Counted from the first letter of the stretch, positions 21,256 through 31,395 are shown. The stretch: 64,000 bases of DNA from Schlesneria sp. DSM 10557 (GCF_041860085.1 NZ_CP124747.1:4092001-4156000); one strand, 5' to 3'. Numbers and translations: made by a program. Notes: generated from the sequence alone by a model not told the origin.

Positions 21256-23379
21256 ATGGCGATTCTGACTTCTTCGGCGGTGGACCTGGCAGATCTCCTG
21301 CTGGGTCAAGACGCGGACGACACTGTCTTCACGGACGAAGAACTGATTCCGGTCAGGATGCTCAACGAATTCACCTATTGCCCCCGCCTGGCCTATCTCG
21401 AATGGGTTCAGGGTGAATTCACCGACAATCTCGATACACGCGAAGGGACGTTCGGGCATCGAAACGTCGATCGTCCGTCCGCTCGGCCAATTCCCGCACC
21501 CACAGAATTTGGCGATGTGCCGCCGCAGCCAGCCGCCGTCCCGATCGAAACGAGCACCTCGAACCCAACGGCTACGACTTCCATAACCGGCGCCGAGCCA
21601 TCACCACCTTCCATAGAGCCTGCGACAACCGCCGCTTCATCGCCTCTTTTGAAGACGCGATCATTGACACTGTCCGCCGCTCGTGAGGGGCTCGTTGCGA
21701 AACTCGATCTGCTGGAACTCGACGGACAGCACGTGACCCCTGTTGAGTACAAAAAAGGGGCCATCCCTGACAATCCCTTTCAGGCGTGGGAACCAGAGCG
21801 AGTGCAACTGTGTGCACAAGGTCTGATCCTGCGTGAGAACGGGTATCAGTGCAACGCGGGAGAAATCTTCTACATCGAATCCCGACATCGGGTCACGGTT
21901 CCGTTCGATGACGCTCTGGTACTCAGAACAAGGGAGCTGATTCGGCAACTACGGGAGATGGGACGCGGTGGACAGATCCCTTCACCCCTGGTCGACAGCC
22001 CCAAGTGTCCGCGCTGCTCATTGGTGGGAATCTGCCTGCCGGATGAAACCAACCTGTTGCTGCGAGACGCTGCTGCGACCGGCCTGGATGCCTCGACACG
22101 GGATTCTCGCGCGGGGAGCCCGGACGAAGACGGCTCAGCTTCGACAAATTCGCTCCCGTCCCCCGTCAGGCATTTACTTCCGGCTCGGGATGACGCTTTA
22201 CCTCTCTATGTCAAAGAACAAGGTGCGTTTGTCGGCAAGGATGCAGATCGATTGGTCGTCCGGCATCGAACGGCAACCTTGATCAGTGTCCCCCTGATCG
22301 ATGTCTCTCAGGTTTCCCTGTTCGGCAACGTCCAAATGTCGTCACAAGCCCTGCGGGAAGTCGTTGACCGGGGGATCTCTGTCTGCCACTTCAGTTACGG
22401 CGGCTGGTTCGCGGCAATGACGACGGGGCACGTGCACAAGAACATTGAACTGCGAATGGCTCAATTCGCAACCGCAGCCGATCCCGTGAAGTCCCTGGAA
22501 CTGGCGAAGAGCTTTATCGTGGCCAAGATCAGGAACGGTCGCACGATGCTCAGACGACACGCCACCGCCCAACAGCGAAGCGGTCAGACCGACACGACAA
22601 GCGAGCCAGAGATCGACCTGACAGACGAGACAGCGTCCCCGCGCTGCGTCGACGCTCAGAAGGGATCAGGGACATCGGCCGGATGGCCAGTTCAGGCCCC
22701 TGCGGCAAACCAGGACGTCAGCGAGGCCCCCTCCGACAATCGGCTGACTCAGAAACCAAGCGAGGCGACTGCTCGTGAACTGGCGCAACTTGCGGAGTGG
22801 GCGAGGATGGCGGGGCGCGCGACATCGGCCGAGACGCTACTGGGACTGGAAGGGATGGCAGCCAAAGTGTACTTCTCGGGTTTTGCCAGGCTGCTGAAAG
22901 GGGGACATGCCTTTGATTTCAGCGGCCGAAATCGACGTCCACCGCGCGATCCGATCAACGCATTGCTGAGTTTCGTTTACTCTCTTCTCGCGAAGGAACT
23001 GACAATCGCCGTGCGGTCCGTTGGGTTTGATCCGCTGCTGGGATTCTTTCACAAACCCCGCTATGGCAGGCCTTCGCTGGCACTGGATCTGGCGGAAGAG
23101 TTTCGGCCTCTGATCGGAGACTCAACGGTCCTGATGCTGGTGAACAATGGAGAAATCAGCGAGTCGAGTTTCCTTGCAAGAGCGGGTGCGGTCACGCTGA
23201 CGGAGCCGGGCCGTAAGGCGGTGATCGCCGCATTCGAACGACGGATGGAACAGGAAATCACGCATCCCATCTTTGGTTACCGGATCAGTTATCGACGCGT
23301 GCTGCAGGTCCAGGCACGATTGCTTTCGCGTGTCCTGCTGGGTGAGCTGGCCAGTTACCCCGGCTTCTGTACGCGCTGA
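21256..23379 (+). CDS. cas4-cas1: Cas4-Cas1 fusion, type I-G adaptation protein
   Basis: 707 aa. The Cas4 part has a first cysteine Cys42 (TYCPRLAYLEW), a GLVAKLDLLEL...VEYKKG nuclease core and the cysteine triplet C251PRC254SLVGIC260 for the Fe-S cluster. Cas1 starts near residue 315 (YVKEQGAFVGKD; FGNVQMSSQALREVV) with catalytic Glu532 (LEGMAAKVYF), His599 (FFHKPRYGRPSLALD) and acidic Asp611/Glu614-615. Together with Cas2 it trims and integrates spacers; Cas4 selects PAM-bearing ends. AGAGG precedes the ATG. Odd: two disordered Pro/Ser/Thr-rich insertions, about residues 73-133 inside Cas4 and 438-502 inside Cas1, make it much longer than usual (about 550 aa). Confidence 0.95.
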   Translation: MAILTSSAVDLADLLLGQDADDTVFTDEELIPVRMLNEFTYCPRLAYLEWVQGEFTDNLDTREGTFGHRNVDRPSARPIPAPTEFGDVPPQPAAVPIETSTSNPTATTSITGAEPSPPSIEPATTAASSPLLKTRSLTLSAAREGLVAKLDLLELDGQHVTPVEYKKGAIPDNPFQAWEPERVQLCAQGLILRENGYQCNAGEIFYIESRHRVTVPFDDALVLRTRELIRQLREMGRGGQIPSPLVDSPKCPRCSLVGICLPDETNLLLRDAAATGLDASTRDSRAGSPDEDGSASTNSLPSPVRHLLPARDDALPLYVKEQGAFVGKDADRLVVRHRTATLISVPLIDVSQVSLFGNVQMSSQALREVVDRGISVCHFSYGGWFAAMTTGHVHKNIELRMAQFATAADPVKSLELAKSFIVAKIRNGRTMLRRHATAQQRSGQTDTTSEPEIDLTDETASPRCVDAQKGSGTSAGWPVQAPAANQDVSEAPSDNRLTQKPSEATARELAQLAEWARMAGRATSAETLLGLEGMAAKVYFSGFARLLKGGHAFDFSGRNRRPPRDPINALLSFVYSLLAKELTIAVRSVGFDPLLGFFHKPRYGRPSLALDLAEEFRPLIGDSTVLMLVNNGEISESSFLARAGAVTLTEPGRKAVIAAFERRMEQEITHPIFGYRISYRRVLQVQARLLSRVLLGELASYPGFCTR

Positions 23380-23457
23380 ATCAAGACTTGCCATTCGCCT
23401 TCCCCCCTCTCTGGGGTTCCGAGGTATTTACGAAGTATTCATGAGCAAAGGGAGATG

Positions 23458-23751
23458 ATGAAAACGGTCTATCTGGTCAGTTACGACGTCTGTGATCCCA
23501 GGCGGCTCAGGTTGACTTATAAAAAGCTGTGCGGCTTTGGGATGGCACTTCAGTACTCGGTGTTTCGTTGCGAGTTGAGCGCAATGCAGCGTCAGTCGTT
23601 GAAAGAGCAGCTTTGGGACATCCTCAATCTGGAAGAGGACCGCGTGATGATTGTGAATCTGGGCCCCGCTGGCGCGCGTGGTGACGAGTGTTTCGAGTTC
23701 TGGGGCAATCCGAGAATGTCGATTCCCGCACGCACGGCGGTGATTGTGTGA
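23458..23751 (+). CDS. cas2: Cas2
   Basis: 97 aa, a normal Cas2 length. VYLVSYDVCDPRRLRLTYK is the ferredoxin-fold beta1 with the conserved Asp after Tyr, followed by YSVFRCELS and the closing LGPAGARGDECFEFWG. It bridges two Cas1 dimers in the integrase. Start: AAAGGGAG is followed by ATGATG at 23455/23458; the second ATG has the better spacing, but the first is possible. It is the last cas gene before the array. Confidence 0.94.
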   Translation: MKTVYLVSYDVCDPRRLRLTYKKLCGFGMALQYSVFRCELSAMQRQSLKEQLWDILNLEEDRVMIVNLGPAGARGDECFEFWGNPRMSIPARTAVIV

Positions 23752-24107
23752 GGCCGGTGACTCGAAAAGTTCGGTCAATAGTTCGATCTATCCGGGGGTG
23801 TCGCGGAAGCCGTTCAACAACGGAATCAAGCCTTCGCCACCGGGCAGTGATGGCAATCCAGCGGGAATCCGGTTACGTTCGTGACTCGATCCGGGTCTTT
23901 GACAAGTCGGTTCAAATTACGACTGTGAATCTCGAGCGGTCGGGTGCCGCGAGAAACCCCGTGATCGCTCGCAGCACTTAAACAGCGAAGCAGCAGCCAG
24001 TTAGAGATTGCCTAGCGATAGGGAGTGGAAAAATGAGCAACCAAAATCAGGACCTCTCGAAAAAGCCGTTCCAACCGCAGATCCATTTGGGGTTTGCGGA
24101 GCAAGCG
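23752..24107 (+). promoter_or_regulatory. CRISPR leader region
   Basis: 356 bases between the cas2 stop and the first repeat. Leader polarity is supported by the degenerate repeat at the far end of the array (27285). No certain promoter was identified. Near its 3' end, GGGAGTGGAAAA precedes an ATG at 24033 that opens a mini-frame running into the first repeat. Confidence 0.7.
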
Positions 24108-24140
24108 GTTCTCCACGCTGAAAAAGCGTGGCCTCATTGA
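24033..24140 (+). CDS. Possible 35-aa leader peptide running into the first CRISPR repeat
   Basis: ATG at 24033 is preceded by GGGAG at 8-nt spacing. The frame reads MSNQNQDLSKKPFQPQIHLG and continues with FAEQAVLHAEKAWPH; its TGA lies inside the first repeat (24138-24140). It is not long enough to be significant by length. It may be chance, but the ribosome binding site is better than those of several real genes here. No homologue is known to me. Confidence 0.25.
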   Translation: MSNQNQDLSKKPFQPQIHLGFAEQAVLHAEKAWPH

Positions 24141-27100
24141 AGCTTGCTTCATCGGACTGAATCCATCGACAGCAGATGGTTCTCCACGCTGAAAAAGCGT
24201 GGCCTCATTGAAGCTCGGTGGGCTCCGGGTTCTGGAGCCGTCTGCCGGGGCGGTTCTCCACGCTGAAAAAGCGTGGCCTCATTGAAGCCCGAACGTGGCG
24301 AAGCGATCTATCCCGCGATCCGATTCGTTCTCCACGCTGAAAAAGCGTGGCCTCATTGAAGCACCGGGACGTGACGATCCCGATCAAGCAGTGAGACGTT
24401 CTCCACGCTGAAAAAGCGTGGCCTCATTGAAGCACGACGCAGAGCGGCAACTGGCAGCGATAGACGCAGTTCTCCACGCTGAAAAAGCGTGGCCTCATTG
24501 AAGCCCAAGCAGCTTGACGTTCGATTCGAGGTCGCCACCCGTTCTCCACGCTGAAAAAGCGTGGCCTCATTGAAGCTCGTCCATGTTCTGTGCTCGCGGA
24601 ATCCGCAACTGGAGTTCTCCACGCTGAAAAAGCGTGGCCTCATTGAAGCGACATAATCGCCTGCGAACCCCCAGTCTCGAACCGCGTTCTCCACGCTGAA
24701 AAAGCGTGGCCTCATTGAAGCCCGAACCACGAAATCTCAGACGATGACGAGCCGCAGTTGTTCTCCACGCTGAAAAAGCGTGGCCTCATTGAAGCAACTT
24801 TCGTGCGAACGCCCTTCTTTTTCCGGACGTCGGTTCTCCACGCTGAAAAAGCGTGGCCTCATTGAAGCAACTCCGCGTTGCAGTGCCGCCAACGCAATGC
24901 TTCGTTCTCCACGCTGAAAAAGCGTGGCCTCATTGAAGCAACTTCGCGGTCTCCTCCTCGTTGAAGGCGATCCGGTTCTCCACGCTGAAAAAGCGTGGCC
25001 TCATTGAAGCTTGTGTCCGCGTCCTGCATGCTCGTGAGTTCCGCGAGCAGTTCTCCACGCTGAAAAAGCGTGGCCTCATTGAAGCCGGATTGCTTCGAGG
25101 CGTTTCAGCGGGAACTTCTCGTTCTCCACGCTGAAAAAGCGTGGCCTCATTGAAGCGGCATGACCCCACGTCGCGGCGATTCAGTGCGATAGGTTCTCCA
25201 CGCTGAAAAAGCGTGGCCTCATTGAAGCCTGGGACATTCAAGGTCTCCGGCGCACCAACCTACGGTTCTCCACGCTGAAAAAGCGTGGCCTCATTGAAGC
25301 CTTGAAGTTCTCAAGGTCGTCACCGTCCGGGTCTTGGTTCTCCACGCTGAAAAAGCGTGGCCTCATTGAAGCTGCTGTAACCACGATTGGAGATGCCGTT
25401 GCAGCACGGTTCTCCACGCTGAAAAAGCGTGGCCTCATTGAAGCCTGGGACATTCAAGGTCTCCGGCGCACCAACCTACGGTTCTCCACGCTGAAAAAGC
25501 GTGGCCTCATTGAAGCACGTATAGACGATTGACGTATTCGCGCCGTGATTTGTTCTCCACGCTGAAAAAGCGTGGCCTCATTGAAGCAGAGCGGCGATCA
25601 GTGCGTCTGCCTGCCCCACGGCGAGTTCTCCACGCTGAAAAAGCGTGGCCTCATTGAAGCCTCGACGTGGGAAAAGGATCGATCAAGTGTTCTCTGTTCT
25701 CCACGCTGAAAAAGCGTGGCCTCATTGAAGCAACAAGAGCTTCGGCAGGCTCGTGCGGATGGGTCTGTTCTCCACGCTGAAAAAGCGTGGCCTCATTGAA
25801 GCATGATGTTCGTTGTCAGAGCAAACCGCGAGCTGCAGGAGTTCTCCACGCTGAAAAAGCGTGGCCTCATTGAAGCGAGTGGCGACCCAAGCCAGAGCAG
25901 AAGCTGCGACCGTGTTCTCCACGCTGAAAAAGCGTGGCCTCATTGAAGCATTATAAAGGACGAAGAGCACGCTTACCGGCGATACGTTCTCCACGCTGAA
26001 AAAGCGTGGCCTCATTGAAGCGCGTAGGTGTTCTTATCGACGTTTTCATTCAAAAATGTTCTCCACGCTGAAAAAGCGTGGCCTCATTGAAGCTGGACAT
26101 CATGGTCGAGGGACAGAACAAAGGAAAGTTCTCCACGCTGAAAAAGCGTGGCCTCATTGAAGCTCTAACCCAGTGAGTTCCATACACTGTTCGCGTACGT
26201 GTTCTCCACGCTGAAAAAGCGTGGCCTCATTGAAGCAGGTGCTTGTAAAGCCGCTCGTATCCCCTGCGATGAAGTTCTCCACGCTGAAAAAGCGTGGCCT
26301 CATTGAAGCACGAGACGGCCACAGATCTTGCGAGATGTTCCGGTAAGTTCTCCACGCTGAAAAAGCGTGGCCTCATTGAAGCTGATTTCGAAGAACACAA
26401 GGCCGCTACGATCCGGGGTTCTCCACGCTGAAAAAGCGTGGCCTCATTGAAGCGAATGACGGGGCAGAACGGCGGTCATCTCGGCTGGGTGTTCTCCACG
26501 CTGAAAAAGCGTGGCCTCATTGAAGCCAGACCAGCTGCGATCCTTGCCGCCGACTTGGTGATCGTTCTCCACGCTGAAAAAGCGTGGCCTCATTGAAGCT
26601 TGGCATCTTCTGCCGTCTTCAACTGGTTGTGACGCTGTTCTCCACGCTGAAAAAGCGTGGCCTCATTGAAGCAATTGCGTTCTTCTCGTGGCGAGCATCA
26701 ACCAGTAAGTTCTCCACGCTGAAAAAGCGTGGCCTCATTGAAGCTCCTCGACATGACGTTCTCGACGATCGCGTCTAGGTGGTTCTCCACGCTGAAAAAG
26801 CGTGGCCTCATTGAAGCGAGGTCCGCGAGACCATCATCATCTTCGCGCCCAAGTTCTCCACGCTGAAAAAGCGTGGCCTCATTGAAGCGAGATGCCACGC
26901 CAGTGTCAGAAGTCGGCCCGCTTGTGTTCTCCACGCTGAAAAAGCGTGGCCTCATTGAAGCGTTCCAGGTGCGGCCGGGAAAGCATTGCGCGAGCAGTTC
27001 TCCACGCTGAAAAAGCGTGGCCTCATTGAAGCCGGCCCATACCAGGCTCTTCGGTAAGGGGGCAATCTGTTCTCCACGCTGAAAAAGCGTGGCCTCATTG

Positions 27101-27300
27101 AAGCGTTCTATCAAAACGAAGACGTGACCTCTAAAGGAGTGTTCTCCACGCTGAAAAAGCGTGGCCTCATTGAAGCATCCGTCACGATGCCGTCCGTTTC
27201 GGTCGAGCGAGGTTCTCCACGCTGAAAAAGCGTGGCCTCATTGAAGCTGATCGATCGAGATGTCGTTATCCTTCAGGAACTGCTGTTCTCCACGCTGAAA
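24108..27300 (+). CRISPR. CRISPR array, 44 full 36-nt repeats plus one truncated repeat
   Basis: Repeats of 36 nt begin GTTCTCCACGCTGAAAAAGC and end GTGGCCTCATTGAAGC; the first is at 24108-24143, the last full one at 27212-27247. I count 44 full copies, identical as far as read by eye, and 44 spacers of 34-39 nt. A terminal fragment (27285-27300) keeps only the first 16 nt before the sequence changes. CCACGCT and AGCGTGG form a 7-bp stem with GAAAA loop, and the 3' part ATTGAAGC is the expected crRNA 5' handle. The spacer at 25229-25264 recurs exactly at 25445-25480. Apparent peptides in the array (SMRPRFFSVEN and shifts of it) are translated repeats. Confidence 0.99.
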
Positions 27301-27343
27301 CCTAACCGCCCTGAACAGGCGGTCGGGACAACCTGCGTGGTGG

Positions 27344-27619
27344 ACCTACGGGTCGGGCATGCCACTGCTCGGACATCTTCGCCGAGCAGTGCTCTTTCGG
27401 TTCGTCGCCGACTCTGTTGCGGAGTGTTCCTGGGGACATTTTTTCGTTGTGGGTCTTCGGGCAGAGATGTATTAGTGAAGGGTTCTTCGTTCTGCAGAGC
27501 ACTGCGTCAGAGAAGACTCTGATGCAGTGGCATGATCTTGAGGGGGGCCGCTGGCGTTGGGGGGCTGGGACGGATCTTTACTGGTTCTGCGGTTGGCTTT
27601 CCTGTCGCAGAGCGACAGG
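27344..27619. repeat. Hairpin-rich intergenic repeat, copy 1
   Basis: It contains three hairpins: CACTGCTCGG/CCGAGCAGTG (27363-27391), CACTGCGTCAGAG/CTCTGATGCAGTG (27500-27529) and CCTGTCGC/GCGACAGG (27601-27619). The same hairpins with near-identical flanking text (TGGTTCTGCGGTTGGCTTTC) recur at 30198-30491 and, reordered, at 31396-31527. It begins about 45 nt after the truncated CRISPR repeat, and the 27301-27881 gap holds nothing else. Confidence 0.85.
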
Positions 27620-27881
27620 GCTACTTGAGGACAGGACGACATCAGGACGAATCGACTTGATGCACGCTCATGATGCGGAATTGAGGAGGTGCGGATTGAT
27701 CCTTGTTTTCCTGGAGGGGGGCCGGGCTGAACTCTTAATTTGGTCGAGAATCCCTCCCTGGTTGATCGGAGCGGCGGATTTTCCGATGATTCCCGTTTGT
27801 GGGTGGGACGGGGATCGATCCCCTTCTCTGACCTTCTTCTGAATACGGATCTGACGTCGACTTGCTCGAAGTGAACTGACC

Positions 27882-28433
27882 ATGCCGAAACGTAAACCCG
27901 CCTCCAACGAGAACAAGGACAAACCGGAGGCCGTGAAACAGATTGAGCAGCTCATCGCGGATTTCTGCCGTGAGCACCTGAACGACGAGTATGCCGAACT
28001 TTGTCGTCGTCTGACCGACAAGCTGGCTCGCAAGCGACCGACTCCGCTGATCAGCGGCAAGCCGACGACCTGGGCCTGCGGCATCGTTCGCACCATCGGC
28101 TGGGTCAACTTTCTGGACGACCGCTCGAATACGCCGCACATGAAATTGACCGCCATCGACAAGGCGTTTGGAGTCGCCGAAAGTACGGGGCAAGGGAAGT
28201 CGATGCTGATCCGCAAGATGTTCAATATCAAATCCATGGACATTAACTGGTCACTGCGCAGCCAGAACGAATCGAATCCCCTGGCCTGGATGATTGATGT
28301 GGGTGGACTCATCATCGACGCCCGGTTCCTCAAGCGGGAAATCCAGGAAGAAGCCTTGAAACAGGGACTCATTCCCTACATCCCCGAACGACCGAAACCG
28401 ATGCACCTTGATGACGATGAGGACGACGAGTAA
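27882..28433 (+). CDS. DUF6398-like hypothetical protein
   Basis: 183 aa, soluble. N-terminal Lys/Glu-rich helix (KPEAVKQIEQLIADFCREHL), then LCRRLTDKLARKRPTPLISG, GKPTTWACGIVRTIGWVNFL and a putative helix-turn-helix-like segment AIDKAFGVAESTGQGKSMLI. The pattern GKPxTWAxGIV...NFL is what I associate with DUF6398, a family without known function. The C-terminus is acidic (LDDDEDDE). It is monocistronic, downstream of the CRISPR array, with no visible link to it. Confidence 0.75.
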   Translation: MPKRKPASNENKDKPEAVKQIEQLIADFCREHLNDEYAELCRRLTDKLARKRPTPLISGKPTTWACGIVRTIGWVNFLDDRSNTPHMKLTAIDKAFGVAESTGQGKSMLIRKMFNIKSMDINWSLRSQNESNPLAWMIDVGGLIIDARFLKREIQEEALKQGLIPYIPERPKPMHLDDDEDDE

Positions 28434-28743
28434 CCCTCGGGTCGACCCGGCCAGTCCTCGTCTGATGTCGATCGGATGAACGGAGAACCGTTCCGTTTCG
28501 TCGATCACGGACAAGGCAACGTGAGCTGAAGAAACGGAGACAGGCACCTCGGATGACCTCGGAGACAGCCTTCGTTTCTCAACAAGCCGTTCAACCATTC
28601 GGAGCCCCTGCGCGGCAGGCGCAGTCGGCTCTGACTCGGTTGTTAACTGTGGCATTCGCTTTGCGGTCTCCCTAAGATCAGAGCGTTCTGTTGTGACGGA
28701 TGCCGAACCGACAGGCCGGGGACGCTCGGGGTCTGGAATTGAG

Positions 28744-29409
28744 ATGACAGTTGCCATGCAGGCTTTGTTTGTTCACGGAATGGGGCGTTCTCCGATCACC
28801 GCGTTTCCGCTGCTCAGGCAGTTGAAGCAGAACGGATTTTCGCCGTCGTGGTACTTTTACAGTGTCACTTTCCAGAACTTCACCTCCATCAGCCGGCGAC
28901 TCGAACAGAAGATTGAACGCCTCGCGGCCCAGGGGGATTACGTCCTGATCGGGCATTCCCTGGGGGGAGTCCTGATCCGGGAGGCCGTCGCGACACTTCC
29001 ACCGGGGACGCGGATGCCGACCCGCATCATCCTGCTGGGCTCCCCCGTCCGCCCCTCCCGCATCGCCAAAGCACTGAAACGAAACTGGCTGTTCCGACTG
29101 GCGACCAGCGACTGCGGTCAACTGCTCGCCTCGGACGATCGCATGGAACATGTCGCGGCCAGCCAGGTCCCCACCACCAGTATCATCGGTACCAAGTCGC
29201 TTGGACCGCTCAAGAAACTCTTCGGCGACGAAGAGAATGACTGCGTGGTGTCATACTCCGAAGTCTGTGCTGACTGGATCACCGAAGAGATTCGCCTGCC
29301 GGTTTCGCATACGTTCATGCCGTCCAACTCGCTCGTCGTGAAAACGGTGATTGAGTGTTTGAAGGCGGATCAGCCTGTCTTGAGTTCCGCCCCGGACCAG
29401 AATCAATAA
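28744..29409 (+). CDS. Alpha/beta hydrolase (lipase-like)
   Basis: About 221 aa. VHGMGRSP is the oxyanion-hole loop, GHSLGGVL the nucleophile elbow with catalytic Ser, and LPVSHTFMPSN near the C-terminus offers the catalytic His. Length and motifs match small PGAP1/lipase-like hydrolases; the substrate is not predictable. ATG at 28744 was chosen over a GTG further up (28693) and an ATG at 28756. No signal peptide, so it is probably cytoplasmic. Confidence 0.85.
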   Translation: MTVAMQALFVHGMGRSPITAFPLLRQLKQNGFSPSWYFYSVTFQNFTSISRRLEQKIERLAAQGDYVLIGHSLGGVLIREAVATLPPGTRMPTRIILLGSPVRPSRIAKALKRNWLFRLATSDCGQLLASDDRMEHVAASQVPTTSIIGTKSLGPLKKLFGDEENDCVVSYSEVCADWITEEIRLPVSHTFMPSNSLVVKTVIECLKADQPVLSSAPDQNQ

Positions 29410-29445
29410 CTTGTGTCCGCTCAACCCCCGTTGGAGAAACGTACG

Positions 29446-30066
29446 ATGTCTGGAGAACGCCGGATTGTTGCTGCCAAGCTGTTCTCGATCGGCGGGTTTC
29501 TGGTGTTACTGCTGGTGACTTACTGGCTGAGGTCGGAAGTGCTGGGACTGAGCCGCATTCGATTTTCCGCCGACGAGAAAAGGGTTGAGCTGGAACAGCA
29601 GCGGAACAAAGAGTCGTTTCCCGAGCGGCAGAAGCAGCATGAAATTGCTCTGAAGAATTACGACCTTCAGTTGAAGCACTATGAAAAAGTGCTGGCGATC
29701 TACGAACGGGATTTGGATGAGTATGCCAACCTGACGAAATCGGACCTGAAACCCCCACGACTTCCCGATCCGCCCGAGAAGCCGAACTCACCCGAAATCG
29801 AAGATCAGTTCCGCCAGATTCAGGCCGAGTTCGTTACACGTCGCTACCGCTACTTCGCCGTCAGTGAATACGGTAACGGAGTGGCCTGTCTGGCTGCCCT
29901 GTCGCTGGTCGGTGGCCTGCTCTACCTGCTGATGTTTGATACCAACGGCAATCGACTGTACTACTTCATGCTGCTCATGCTGAGTTTCGTGTTCCTGATC
30001 GGTCCCTCGCTGCAGTCACTGATGACCGGGATCATCAGCCTCATGTCGGGACCGCACGGCATGTGA
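29446..30066 (+). CDS. Membrane protein with a coiled-coil middle
   Basis: About 206 aa. One N-terminal membrane helix (SIGGFLVLLLVTYWL) is followed by a long charged coiled coil (about residues 45-115, EQQRNKESFPERQKQHEI) with a Pro-rich hinge (PPRLPDPPEKPNSPE), then two C-terminal helices (GVACLAALSLVGGLLYLLMF; LYYFMLLMLSFVFLIG). GGAG lies upstream of ATG 29446; a GTG at 29413 is an alternative. Not recognised as a named family. It follows the hydrolase gene closely in the same direction, probably one transcript. Confidence 0.75.
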   Translation: MSGERRIVAAKLFSIGGFLVLLLVTYWLRSEVLGLSRIRFSADEKRVELEQQRNKESFPERQKQHEIALKNYDLQLKHYEKVLAIYERDLDEYANLTKSDLKPPRLPDPPEKPNSPEIEDQFRQIQAEFVTRRYRYFAVSEYGNGVACLAALSLVGGLLYLLMFDTNGNRLYYFMLLMLSFVFLIGPSLQSLMTGIISLMSGPHGM

Positions 30067-30197
30067 CCGGCATGTTAATATGTGTCGCTGCAAGGCAGTG
30101 ACGACTGAGCCATCCGGGGTGAGGCTTTTGTTGGGTCGAGGCTTTTCAGTTGCTTGCGTCGGCTGGTCGGCGACGGGACCTCTTGTTGCAGGGCAAC

Positions 30198-30491
30198 CCA
30201 GACGTCCAGAGCGACGTCTGGGCCACCCTAACTGAAATTCACCCCTCGTGGCGGGGTGGACATGCGGGTCGGACATGCGAGTCCGACATGCCACTGCTCG
30301 GACGTCTTCGCCGAGCAGTGCTCTCTCGGGTGATCGCTCAGCACAGTTCGTTCGGTTCGATCAGCGGAGCACTGCTTCAGAGAGGACTCTGATGCAGTGG
30401 CATGATTGTGAGGGGTGGCCGCTGGCATTGCGGGGGCTGGGACGGGTCTTTGCTGGTTCTGCGGTTGGCTTTCCTGTCGCAGAGCGACAGG
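30198..30491. repeat. Hairpin-rich intergenic repeat, copy 2
   Basis: Contains CCAGACGTC/GACGTCTGG (30198-30221), CACTGCTCGG/CCGAGCAGTG (30292-30320), CACTGCTTCAGAG/CTCTGATGCAGTG (30370-30399) and CCTGTCGC/GCGACAGG (30473-30491). The last three are in the same order and spacing class as copy 1. It fills most of the 30067-30565 gap; no gene lies there. Confidence 0.85.
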
Positions 30492-30565
30492 GCTACTTGA
30501 GGCAGGGCTGCTGGGGTCGGGATCACTGATGCTGGAGACTTGAGACAGAGACCATGCGGGGCGGG

Positions 30566-31267
30566 TTACTTTGGTGGTTCTGGCTGGCTGGTTGGGGGGA
30601 TGTTCTGGGCGGCGAAGGTGATGGCGTCGGCGGGCCACTGGGGAGCAGACTTGATGGCGGGCAGAACTTCTTCAGCCGTCTGCACCACTTGCCACATGGC
30701 ACCGTGCCGTTCGGACATAAACCGTTCTTCCACGGCCCGCGACATCATTTCAATCAGGGGATCGAAGTAGCCGCGTGTGTTGACCAGGACGATCGGGTTC
30801 AGGTACAGACCCAGCCGCTTCAGCGTGATCGCTTCGAACAGTTCTTCCAACGTCCCTGATCCACCGGGAAGTGCGACGACCGCCTGACTTTGCGACAGCA
30901 TGATGTGCTTTCGCGTGCGCATGTCTTCGACGCGCAGCAGCTCCGTAATGCCGGAATGGCCCCATTCCAGCTCCATCATGAAATGCGGGATGACTCCGAC
31001 CACCCGTCCGTTACGGCTGAGGGCTCCATCGGCCACGGCCCCCATCGAACCCGCTCCGCCGCCGCCGTAAATGATCGAGCAACCTCCTTCGGCCAGCAGT
31101 TCCCCCAGCCGATAGGCACTGGCGTGATACTCGGGATGACAGGCGCGGCTGGAGGCACAATAGACACAGACGGTCGGACCGGCGTTCGACAGATCGGTTC
31201 TGAGGAGGGTCTCGGTCGAGACGTAGGTGAACGAAGAGGTTTCCGCTGAAGGGTTGGACGCCGTCAT
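30566..31267 (-). CDS. LOG family protein (cytokinin riboside 5'-monophosphate phosphoribohydrolase-like, TIGR00730)
   Basis: 233 aa. [33 protein letters not shown] and the hallmark [15 protein letters not shown] (PGGxGTxxE) define the LOG/TIGR00730 family, often misnamed lysine decarboxylase. Members hydrolyse nucleoside monophosphates to base plus ribose-5-phosphate. ATG at 31267 has GGAAAGAG 4 nt upstream and gives the normal length; a frame extending to 31603 enters repeat DNA and is not believed. It is convergent with the upstream membrane protein gene and divergent from proA. Confidence 0.93.
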   Translation of the reverse strand: MTASNPSAETSSFTYVSTETLLRTDLSNAGPTVCVYCASSRACHPEYHASAYRLGELLAEGGCSIIYGGGGAGSMGAVADGALSRNGRVVGVIPHFMMELEWGHSGITELLRVEDMRTRKHIMLSQSQAVVALPGGSGTLEELFEAITLKRLGLYLNPIVLVNTRGYFDPLIEMMSRAVEERFMSERHGAMWQVVQTAEEVLPAIKSAPQWPADAITFAAQNIPPTSQPEPPK

Positions 31268-31395
31268 GTGCTCTTTCCGAGAAGGTTTTCCTGACTTGAG
31301 TTTGGGCGAGAGGTTCAGGTTCGCGCAGAATACCGGCTGGCGGCGGGTTTGTCTTTGGCCGCGATTGGTGGGGGAACGGGTTGCGGGGGGGATTT

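Noticed and set aside
23688-23981. Possible gene between cas2 and the array
   Set aside because: Overlaps cas2, Arg/Ser-rich and without a ribosome binding site; the region is better explained as leader.
24205-27114. Long reverse-strand open frames with repeated peptide SMRPRFFSVEN / FNEATLFQRGE
   Set aside because: They are the CRISPR repeat translated in different frames; period and content match the array exactly.
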